Below are positions 22,917-30,045 of a stretch of DNA of 41,706 bases, piece after piece. The position numbers and the translations under genes are program-made. Position 1 is the first letter of the stretch. The number at the start of each line of letters is the position of its first letter. The notes beneath the pieces are model-generated. The model was not told the origin of the DNA, made no database searches, and worked only from the letters and a program-made list of their open reading frames with translations. This DNA is from Lachnospiraceae bacterium (GTDB lineage Bacteria; Bacillota; Clostridia; Lachnospirales; Lachnospiraceae), in NCBI GenBank assembly GCA_024693225.1, contig JAILLI010000127.1, positions 1 through 41,706 of the forward strand, written 5' to 3'.

Positions 22917-25690
22917 TGAGATCCTGGATCGATTATCTGGCAAAGACACTGTACATATTGATAACCGTATCCTTCCTTGCGGCCGTTGTATATATGATCG
23001 CGTTCATCGTAACGGACAGGGCTCCGCTTATCCACTCATCACCCGTTACGGTCATAAACGAGTGGACATATACGGACCAGCTTGGCGGACAGGAGAAGAT
23101 AAAGACTCCCGCCAGGATCGACAGGGAGGGAAGGGATGAGTTCATATTTGAAGCAAAGCTTCCTGATGTACTTCCCGAGGGTGCTGTCATAGCCTTTTTA
23201 AACCGTGTTGACCTTACGGTCGAGGTGAACGGCCAGGTCATAAAGGAATGGGATACCGATGATGCTCCCATCATAGGAGGCCCTGCAAAGAATTCCTACT
23301 TTATCCTCCCTCTTCGTCACGGAGATGAGGGCGGGACCATTAAGATAAGCCAGAAGAGCGATCAATACGGAGGAAAGTTTTTTGATGCCTTTGTAGGTGA
23401 AAGGAACGAGGTTGTACGGTATCTTGAGGTAAAGAGCGGCGGCTTCCAGTTCATCATGTCCCTGGTCCTTCTGGTCATGTCCCTTGGCATAACCATAGCA
23501 GGCCTTTTCATGAGGTTTGTTATCAGGGAACAGATCAGGCTCATATACATTTCCATGGGTATTTTCGTAACGTCTGCATGGATGGTGGTCGATTCCTTTG
23601 TCTTCCAGTTTGTGTCCCGTTCGCAGTTCATAGACGGCTTTATATCATATATGACCACTCTTACCATTATCTTTCCTTTCGTTGCCTATCTCGATGCGAT
23701 CACGGATCATCGCTACAGAAAATGGTACGTAGGTGTTGTGGCCCTCGAATTTATTAATTTTTATCTCTTTAGCTTCCTTCATGTAACACGGAGGGCAAAC
23801 TTTTCACAGTCACTCCTTCTCATCGATATCATAATAGGGGTCGGGATACTGGTATGCATGTTCCTCCTGATAACAGATATCAGGAAAGGCTTTTATAAAA
23901 GCTACAAGTATGTGTCATACGGCTTCCTGGCTTTCATGATCATGGCTCTTATAGAGATCATCCTGATCAACACCGTCGTTGAGCGTGTTGAAGGCGGTGC
24001 CATGATCGCAGGCCTTTATATCCTCTTTGCCTTTGCCATAATCCAGCAGCTGGCCGAGATCAGGCATGCGCAGATCGAGAGGGACAGGGAAAAAGAGGAG
24101 AGTATCACAAAGACCAAGTTCCTGGCAAGCATGTCCCACGAGATCAGGACACCCATCAATTCCATCCTGGGAATGAACGAGATGATACTCAAGGAGAGCC
24201 GGGATCCCAACATAGTAAGCTATGCGGGCATCATAGGGGATTCGGGATCCATGCTCTTGTCCCTTATCAATGATATACTTGATTTTTCCAAGATAGGAAA
24301 CGACATGGAGGAGATCGTCAATGCCAATTACGATCCCGGGAAGATGTTTGACAATGCAGCCGAGGTCCTCCGTATCCAGACCAGGAAAAAGGGTTTAACT
24401 GCCAAGGTGGGCAAGCCCAAAAATCTGCCGGACCGCCTGTACGGTGATGAAAAGAAGATCAACAGGATCATAGTAAACCTCCTGTCAAATGCCGTTAAAT
24501 ATACGAATGAGGGCACAGTGACCTTTACGGGCGAGTGCTTTGAAAGGGAAGGCAGATATGTACTGTGCTTTTATGTGAGTGATACGGGCATAGGCATCAG
24601 GGAAGAGGATCTGGACGGTATTTTTGATCCTTTCCACAGACTGGATCTTAAGAAGAATCAGAACATACAGGGGACGGGCCTGGGCCTTTCCATAGTAAAG
24701 AGCCTTGTTGAAAAGATGGGCGGCGAGATAAAGGTCGAGAGCGTATACGGCAAGGGAACCACCTTCTCCGTAAGGCTCCCCCAGCAGCCTATGGCGGAGA
24801 TGGAGGATGAGCGGTACAACTCCGGAAACGCCATAGAAGATGACAGGCTGGATGAGATCGATACCAACTACATAGCCCCCGAAGCAAGGCTGCTCGAAGT
24901 TGATGACAATATATCCAATCAGATGGTGGTAAAACAGTTCCTGAAAGAGACCGGGATGATCATAGATACGGCTGCCGACGGCAAGGAGGCCTTGAGGCTG
25001 GCAAAGTCCAACAGGTATGACATCATACTCATGGACCACATGATGCCCGGAATGGACGGCATAGAGACCATGCACAGGATAAGATCGGAAGAGGGAAGCC
25101 TCAATACCGAGACCCCCGTTGTAGTCCTTACGGCAAATGCCATAATGGGGAGCAGGGCCAAATATGAGGCCGAGGGCTTTGATAACTATCTGAGCAAGCC
25201 GGTGGAATCTGTAAGGCTGCTCAAGATGGTCCGCAAGTACCTGCCCGATAACAAGGTTATGTACAAGCCCAAAAAACGACAGACATCCATGATGAGTCCG
25301 GGCGCGGCCCCATCCGCACAGGGATCCCCTGCACACGGCCCCTTCCCTGAAGGGCCTGTGGATTTCGAGGCCCTGTATGCCAGATTTGATAACCGGGCGG
25401 AAACGGTCAATATGATACTTGAGGAGATCGTAAAGGAAGGGAACCGTAAGATCCCCCTCCTGCGGCAGCTTGCCGCCGATGAAGATATAAAACGGTATGC
25501 CGTGGAAGCCCACGGTATAAAGGGCGTAATGTCAAGCTCCTGCATACCGGAGCTTTCTGCAATCGCCAAAGCTCATGAACTGGCGGCAAAGGAAGGAAAG
25601 CTTGATTTCATAAAGGCAAATGTGGAAAGCTTCCTCAAAGAATACGGCGATGTATGTGAATTTATAACCAAATATCTGGAGAATAAGTAA
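22916..25690 (+). CDS. 7TM hybrid histidine kinase with REC and HPt domains
   Basis: A phosphorelay sensor, 924 residues. Order: TM1 (~10-30); an extracytoplasmic beta domain (~40-170); a 7TM-DISM-like block of seven helices (~180-385); HisKA with phosphorylated H408 in SMSHEIRTPINS; HATPase with NLLSNAVKYT, DTGIGI and GTGLGLS; REC (~660-790) with acceptor D707 in LMDHMMPGMDG, acidic pair VDD and K in LSKPV; and HPt with H866 in EAHGIKGVMSS. The start is ATG 22916, overlapping the channel stop as TGATG; GTG 22913 is an alternative. It abuts the HD-GYP gene. The HPt should pass phosphate to a separate response regulator, none of which lies nearby with a complete REC. Confidence 0.93.
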   Translation: MRSWIDYLAKTLYILITVSFLAAVVYMIAFIVTDRAPLIHSSPVTVINEWTYTDQLGGQEKIKTPARIDREGRDEFIFEAKLPDVLPEGAVIAFLNRVDLTVEVNGQVIKEWDTDDAPIIGGPAKNSYFILPLRHGDEGGTIKISQKSDQYGGKFFDAFVGERNEVVRYLEVKSGGFQFIMSLVLLVMSLGITIAGLFMRFVIREQIRLIYISMGIFVTSAWMVVDSFVFQFVSRSQFIDGFISYMTTLTIIFPFVAYLDAITDHRYRKWYVGVVALEFINFYLFSFLHVTRRANFSQSLLLIDIIIGVGILVCMFLLITDIRKGFYKSYKYVSYGFLAFMIMALIEIILINTVVERVEGGAMIAGLYILFAFAIIQQLAEIRHAQIERDREKEESITKTKFLASMSHEIRTPINSILGMNEMILKESRDPNIVSYAGIIGDSGSMLLSLINDILDFSKIGNDMEEIVNANYDPGKMFDNAAEVLRIQTRKKGLTAKVGKPKNLPDRLYGDEKKINRIIVNLLSNAVKYTNEGTVTFTGECFEREGRYVLCFYVSDTGIGIREEDLDGIFDPFHRLDLKKNQNIQGTGLGLSIVKSLVEKMGGEIKVESVYGKGTTFSVRLPQQPMAEMEDERYNSGNAIEDDRLDEIDTNYIAPEARLLEVDDNISNQMVVKQFLKETGMIIDTAADGKEALRLAKSNRYDIILMDHMMPGMDGIETMHRIRSEEGSLNTETPVVVLTANAIMGSRAKYEAEGFDNYLSKPVESVRLLKMVRKYLPDNKVMYKPKKRQTSMMSPGAAPSAQGSPAHGPFPEGPVDFEALYARFDNRAETVNMILEEIVKEGNRKIPLLRQLAADEDIKRYAVEAHGIKGVMSSSCIPELSAIAKAHELAAKEGKLDFIKANVESFLKEYGDVCEFITKYLENK

Positions 25691-26911
25691 ATGAAAAAAA
25701 TCTATATTGTCGACGGAGACGCCGCTGATGAGAAAAGGGTGGCGGATGCCCTTGAAGGTGGCTATGAAGTGGGCTCCATGTCCTATTACGATATAAACAA
25801 CATGGCCCTGTCCACGGTCATAACCCTGGCCAATACCATAGATTCCCTTGACGCTTATGCCGGGGGACATTCCCTCCGTGTCGCGGTCATATCCAGGGAT
25901 ATAGCCGGGAACCTCGGCTGGGATGAAAAAGAATGCCAGAACCTATATTTCGTGGCCCTTCTTCATGACATAGGGATGATAACCATACCGGATTCGATCG
26001 TTCACAAGCCGGCAAGGCTCAATGAGTTCGAATATGACATAGTCAGACAGCATACGGTAAACGGGGCCAAGATACTGCGTGATATCAGCGTGCTGGATCA
26101 CCTTCGGGAAGGTGTGACCTACCACCATGAGAGGTGGAACGGGACAGGCTATCCGGAAGGGCTTGCGGGAGAAGACATTCCTCCCTTTGCCAGGGTCATA
26201 TCCATAGCTGATGCATATGATGCCATGACTTCGGACCGGGTGTACCGCCAGCACCTTTCCCATGAAAAGATCATATCCGAATTCGACAGATGCAAGGGCA
26301 GCCAGTTTGATCCGGACATGACCGATGTGTTCATTTTTATGCTGAAGGGCGGTTACACGGTAAACCCTGACATCGGGCAGACACAGGAGGCAAGTGAGCG
26401 GGCTGTCAGGGACGGGGGCCTTGGAAAGGTCTTTGGCCGCAAAATGGCCATGACATCCGGTGATAACGAAACGGATACCTTAACGGGCATGTTCGCCAGA
26501 TCCTATCTTAACACCAGGGTCGGCAAGATGATCTCGGAAGCTCGGTCAGGGGCCCTTATGCTGATAAGACTTGACGGATATGACAGCCTGTGTGACGCAT
26601 ATGACGGGGACGAGTGCCGGAAGGTCTTAAAGCTCTTCGGCAAAAGGCTGGCAACTTTTTTCCGCGAAGAGGATGTGATCGTAAGGCTTGATGATGAACT
26701 CTTTGCGGTCTTTGTCGGAGGACAGACCGGAAAACAGGTGATAGAAAAGAAAGCACATATCATTGAGGATGTTTTCGCTTCTTATGAGGAGTTTGAAAGA
26801 TACAGCAAGCATCTAAAAGCCGTATGCACCATAGCCAAGTGTATGGAGGACGGAGTGACCTTTGAGGAACTCTATGATGCGGCAATGTCAAGGCAGGAGA
26901 GGCAGCAGTAA
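25691..26911 (+). CDS. HD-GYP phosphodiesterase with REC remnant and degenerate GGDEF
   Basis: A 406-residue probable c-di-GMP phosphodiesterase. Residues 1-~22 (KKIYIVDGDAADEKRVADAL) look like the first strand and helix of a receiver domain, but the phospho-acceptor and the rest are absent. HD-GYP follows (~35-235) with LLHDIGMITIP and HHERWNGTGYPEGL, so the GYP motif is intact. From ~255 a GGDEF-like domain begins (DTLTGMFARSYLNTR), but its active site reads LDDEL (333-337) in VRLDDELFAVF, so cyclase activity is unlikely. It starts at ATG 25691, directly after the kinase stop. It is the last gene before a terminator at 26979. It is probably tied to the upstream kinase or channel. Confidence 0.88.
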   Translation: MKKIYIVDGDAADEKRVADALEGGYEVGSMSYYDINNMALSTVITLANTIDSLDAYAGGHSLRVAVISRDIAGNLGWDEKECQNLYFVALLHDIGMITIPDSIVHKPARLNEFEYDIVRQHTVNGAKILRDISVLDHLREGVTYHHERWNGTGYPEGLAGEDIPPFARVISIADAYDAMTSDRVYRQHLSHEKIISEFDRCKGSQFDPDMTDVFIFMLKGGYTVNPDIGQTQEASERAVRDGGLGKVFGRKMAMTSGDNETDTLTGMFARSYLNTRVGKMISEARSGALMLIRLDGYDSLCDAYDGDECRKVLKLFGKRLATFFREEDVIVRLDDELFAVFVGGQTGKQVIEKKAHIIEDVFASYEEFERYSKHLKAVCTIAKCMEDGVTFEELYDAAMSRQERQQ

Positions 26912-26978
26912 GATGTGAAAGCCCGTATTTGCAGGGTGGGCATATACTGCAAAGTGAATAATAGATACAGGTAACCGG

Positions 26979-27011
26979 CAGGGGCGTCATTTGATGCCCC
27001 TGTCTTTTTTT
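26979..27011 (+). terminator. Intrinsic terminator of the exporter-channel-kinase operon
   Basis: CAGGGGCGTCA pairs with TGATGCCCCTG (11 bp, one G:U) around a 2-nt apex, followed by a T run interrupted by one C (TCTTTTTTT). It lies 68 bp after the HD-GYP stop. Confidence 0.92.
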
Positions 27012-27118
27012 GCGCGATAAGGCCGCAAAATAGCACCACACTTGCGCGAGGGCCCATCTGACGGCAATCGGTCAGGGGTGCGGTTCTCTATCTATTGTGA
27101 AATTTGTGAAATTTAGTG

Positions 27119-27147
27119 TTGACATAACTTATTTCATAAGCTAAAAT
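27119..27147 (+). promoter_or_regulatory. Promoter of the tetR gene
   Basis: Consensus TTGACA (27119-27124), 17 bp, TAAAAT (27142-27147). The spacer holds the inverted repeat CTTAT-TTC-ATAAG, and a direct repeat of GTGAAATTT lies just upstream. The predicted start near 27154 is exactly where the 13-bp tandem array begins. Confidence 0.75.
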
Positions 27148-27156
27148 AACCATGTT

Positions 27157-27254
27157 ATGTAACAAAGATACGTAACATAGATGCGTAACGACGATATGTA
27201 ACAATAATATGTAACAGCGATGTATAACAATGATACGTAACAATGTTATGTAAT
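27157..27254 (+). repeat. 13-bp tandem repeat array in the tetR leader
   Basis: The word TAAC (or TAAT in the last unit) recurs with its T at 27160, 27173, 27186, 27199, 27212, 27225, 27238 and 27251, an exact 13-bp period over eight occurrences. Units read roughly TAACAAtGATAcG, with variation in positions 5-7 and 10-13. Four units contain ATGTAA, an AUG followed at once by a stop. The array lies wholly between the promoter and the likely tetR start (27286). It could be a multi-site operator for the TetR protein or an RNA-level control element. Confidence 0.85.
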
Positions 27255-27285
27255 GTGGCGTCTGCCATGCGGGAAGGGGCTTCGG

Positions 27286-27834
27286 ATGCCTCCAAAGGAG
27301 AAGGTTTCTAAGGTCAGGATAGAGGATACGGCCTTTGAGATGACAAGAGAATACGGGTTTTCCGAAGTTACGGCACGAAAGCTCGCAGAGAGGCTGGGCT
27401 GCTCGACACAGCCAATATTCCGTGCATACGAGAATATGGATGAGCTTCGTGAGGATCTCTTTTACATGAGCACCGACTATTTCATACAGACGATGCTTTC
27501 CAAAAAAGGAAGATCACCGGCATATATGTCACTGGCCCTTTCCTATATCGAATTTGCCAGGCAGGAGAAGAACCTGTTCGAACTCATCGCTTCGGTGGAT
27601 GATTTCGGGACACAGACCATAACGGAATTTCTCAAGACCGATGAAGGGGATCGGCTGCTTGCGAAAATTGCCGGAGACGGTATCCTGCCGGACAAGAAGA
27701 AGGATCTTTTCCTCATGTTCTGGATGTTTGTTCACGGAATGGCAGCGCTCATAGCAGGGAACAGGGTCCAGTTTACGGACAGGGAAGTAAGGGGTTACAT
27801 CACAAAGGCATACGAAGGATTTTTGTCAGTATAG
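27286..27834 (+). CDS. TetR/AcrR-family transcriptional regulator
   Basis: A one-component repressor, 182 residues. The start is ATG 27286 (MPPKEKVSKVRIEDTAF) after GGGAAGGGG; an in-frame ATG at 27253 lies inside the tandem array and lacks a ribosome site. The N-terminal helix-turn-helix is FSEVTARKLAERLGCSTQPIFRAY, followed by YENMDELREDLFYMSTDYF, typical of TetR. The C-terminal ligand domain (~60-180) is helical with an FWMFVHGMAALIAGN segment resembling TetR C-terminal WHG domains. Its own leader holds the repeat array, so autoregulation is likely. The downstream small membrane protein follows after 20 bases and is the probable co-regulated gene. Confidence 0.88.
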   Translation: MPPKEKVSKVRIEDTAFEMTREYGFSEVTARKLAERLGCSTQPIFRAYENMDELREDLFYMSTDYFIQTMLSKKGRSPAYMSLALSYIEFARQEKNLFELIASVDDFGTQTITEFLKTDEGDRLLAKIAGDGILPDKKKDLFLMFWMFVHGMAALIAGNRVQFTDREVRGYITKAYEGFLSV

Positions 27835-27854
27835 CCGCAATTCGGGGGAACACG

Positions 27855-28178
27855 ATGACGGGGAACAGAAAGAGGAATATGGGGTATCCCGGCAGATTCA
27901 GGAGAAGAGTGCGTAAGACCTTTATCAATATCGTTTTTGCACCGGCAAGGATACCGAGGATCACGGTGGAAATGGTGGATATGCTCATGAAGCTTGCCGA
28001 GATAGCGGCAATGTCATTTGTAGTCATACTGATAGCCCATATAGTGTGGCCGGAAGCAGTTGCCACGGGTCTTCTGATCATGATCGGAGCTATTTTTGCA
28101 CTGCTCGCCCTGCTGATAAAGCTGTCAGATTATCAGGAGAAGATCGAACAGTACAGGTACTACGGCTTCAGGTTATAA
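27855..28178 (+). CDS. Small two-TM membrane protein
   Basis: A 107-residue protein with a basic N-terminus (MTGNRKRNMGYPGRFRRRVRK), two hydrophobic helices (~50-68 and ~71-90) separated by a short loop, and a charged C-terminal tail. It starts at ATG 27855 after CGGGGGAACACG. It follows tetR by 20 bases and precedes a terminator, so the two form a small operon. It has no recognised family. It could be a small efflux partner, a membrane-stress protein or a regulator of transport; the sequence alone does not decide. Confidence 0.6.
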   Translation: MTGNRKRNMGYPGRFRRRVRKTFINIVFAPARIPRITVEMVDMLMKLAEIAAMSFVVILIAHIVWPEAVATGLLIMIGAIFALLALLIKLSDYQEKIEQYRYYGFRL

Positions 28179-28196
28179 AAGCTTATTGTCTTCTTG

Positions 28197-28222
28197 AAGC
28201 TCCGGAATAGGGGCCGGAGCTT
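28197..28222 (+). terminator. Hairpin after the tetR operon, no T run
   Basis: AAGCTCCGG (28197-28205) pairs with CCGGAGCTT (28214-28222) around an 8-nt loop. No T run follows, so it may be a processing or stabilising stem rather than a terminator. Confidence 0.45.
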
Positions 28223-28250
28223 GCAGATGAGGGTTCTACATATATGAGGG

Positions 28251-28283
28251 GCGTGACGTAAGGGGTTATCGTCACGCTTTCTT
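28251..28283 (+). terminator. Terminator of the tetR operon
   Basis: GCGTGACG (28251-28258) and CGTCACGC (28270-28277) form an 8-bp stem followed by TTTCTT. Termination is probable. The 28284-28450 leader of the next gene has a TATAAT at 28328-28333 but no clear -35. Confidence 0.7.
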
Positions 28284-28450
28284 CGTATCTTTGCCTTTTT
28301 TCTCTATGAAAATACTCCTAAAAAGTTTATAATATCTATGTTTGTGTAATGCGTCCCATGGATCGATGCAAAATCCGAAGGCAGTGGGAAGGAAAATGCA
28401 CCGGAAAATGAAAATAAGGGAAGATAGATGCAATACAAGAAGGAGATAAA

Positions 28451-29863
28451 ATGGAACATAAGAGTGTCTGGAAGGATTACAGTGCAAAACAGATAAAGGA
28501 ATGCGAGGCTTTTTGCGAAGAATACAAGGATTTTCTCAACAGGGGAAAGACCGAACGTGAATGCGTGGATACCATAGTGAACATGGCCGTAGAGGCCGGC
28601 TATGTCGAGCTGTCCGACCGTCTTAAGGACAAAAAGCCCTTAAAGAGGGGCGACAAGATATATGCCGTTAACATGAACAAGTCCCTGATCATGTTCAATA
28701 TAGGAGCCGGACCCTTATCAGAGGGCATGAACATACTGGGGGCCCATATAGACAGCCCCAGGATGGATATCAAGTCCAATCCCCTTTACGAGGACGGATC
28801 CCTTGCTTATCTTGACACCCATTATTACGGCGGGGTCAAGAAATACCAGTGGGTCGCCATCCCCCTTGCACTTCACGGGGTTGTCGTAAAAAAGGACGGT
28901 AAGACCATAGAACTTGCCATAGGAGAGGATGAGGACGATCCGGTCTTCTTTGTATCGGACCTGCTCATACACCTTGCATCCAAACAGATGGACAAGAAGG
29001 CGTCGGAAGTCATTGAAGGTGAGGCTCTTGACATAATCGTCGGGAACCGGCCCCTCAAGGTCCGAGGTGCTAAGGATACGGATGAAAAGAAGGACAAGGA
29101 TCCTGTCAAGGCCATGATCCTTAAGATATTAAAGGATGAGTATGATATAGAAGAAGAGGATTTCCTTTCGGCGGAGCTTGAAGTGGTTCCTGCGGGCAAG
29201 GCCAGGGACGCCGGATTTGACCGGAGCCTGATACTTTCCTACGGGCAGGATGACAGGGTATGCGCTTTTTCATCCCTCTATGCCTTCCTGGCATGTAGGG
29301 ATGTGGAAAGGACGGCCTGCCTGATACTTACGGACAAGGAGGAGATAGGTTCGGTCGGGGCGACGGGAATGAAATCCCTTTATTTTGAAAACGTGATCGC
29401 TAGACTCGTGACCCTTGAAAAGAACGCGGATCTTCTGGCCGTAAGGGACTGCCTTGAGAGATCCTGCATGCTCTCATCCGATGTCAATGCCGGCTTCGAT
29501 CCAAGCTATTCAAATGTTTTCGATAAAAAGAATGCATCTTACCTGGGCAGAGGCATGGTCCTTATCAAATATACGGGAGCAAGAGGCAAATCGGGCTCAA
29601 ATGATGCCAATGCGGAATACATAGCCTATCTGCGGAGGATATTTGATGAGGCCAAGGTAACATTCCAGATGGCTGAGCTTGGCAAGGTTGACGCAGGCGG
29701 AGGCGGGACCATCGCCTATATCATGGCCGGATACGGTATGAGCGTTATTGATGCGGGAGTTGCCATACTCAACATGCATGCCCCCTATGAGGCATCGAGC
29801 AAGGCGGATGTGTATGAGACGATGAGAGGATACGTGGCATTTTTGGGAGGAGCCGGACTGTAG
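28451..29863 (+). CDS. M18-family aminopeptidase
   Basis: A cytoplasmic metallo-aminopeptidase (470 residues) that removes N-terminal residues from peptides, usually aspartyl or broad neutral ones, as a large oligomer. Metal ligands and catalytic residues visible: His in AHIDSPRMD; Asp in YGQDDRVCA; the Glu pair in TDKEEIGSVGATG; Asp in SSDVNAG; His in NMHAPYEASS. The metal-site order and length match M18 (ApeA/PepD-like). It starts at ATG 28451 (MEHKSVWKDY) after AAGGAGATAAA. It is a single gene between the tetR terminator and the transglutaminase pair. The clostridial branch typically runs ~460-480 residues. Confidence 0.93.
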   Translation: MEHKSVWKDYSAKQIKECEAFCEEYKDFLNRGKTERECVDTIVNMAVEAGYVELSDRLKDKKPLKRGDKIYAVNMNKSLIMFNIGAGPLSEGMNILGAHIDSPRMDIKSNPLYEDGSLAYLDTHYYGGVKKYQWVAIPLALHGVVVKKDGKTIELAIGEDEDDPVFFVSDLLIHLASKQMDKKASEVIEGEALDIIVGNRPLKVRGAKDTDEKKDKDPVKAMILKILKDEYDIEEEDFLSAELEVVPAGKARDAGFDRSLILSYGQDDRVCAFSSLYAFLACRDVERTACLILTDKEEIGSVGATGMKSLYFENVIARLVTLEKNADLLAVRDCLERSCMLSSDVNAGFDPSYSNVFDKKNASYLGRGMVLIKYTGARGKSGSNDANAEYIAYLRRIFDEAKVTFQMAELGKVDAGGGGTIAYIMAGYGMSVIDAGVAILNMHAPYEASSKADVYETMRGYVAFLGGAGL

Positions 29864-30045
29864 GAAGGCTTTTATAATGAACGGATCTGATCCCTTTACT
29901 TGGCGCCGGTCGCGGGGTATCGCAGATGCCCGTCCCAATGAGACTTTGTGCATTGATCAATAATATTTTAGCAGGAAAAACCCATCCGCCGGTTGCGGGA
30001 GGGTCACTATAGAAAATAAGACATGAGAGCGAGACAGACAGTATC

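Noticed and set aside
24485-25513. A 342-codon minus-strand frame opposite the histidine kinase
   Set aside because: It is antisense to the conserved HATPase, REC and HPt domains, with no ribosome site or domain of its own.
27157-27254. CRISPR array
   Set aside because: The period is only 13 bp with no spacers, no cas genes are present, and the units vary.
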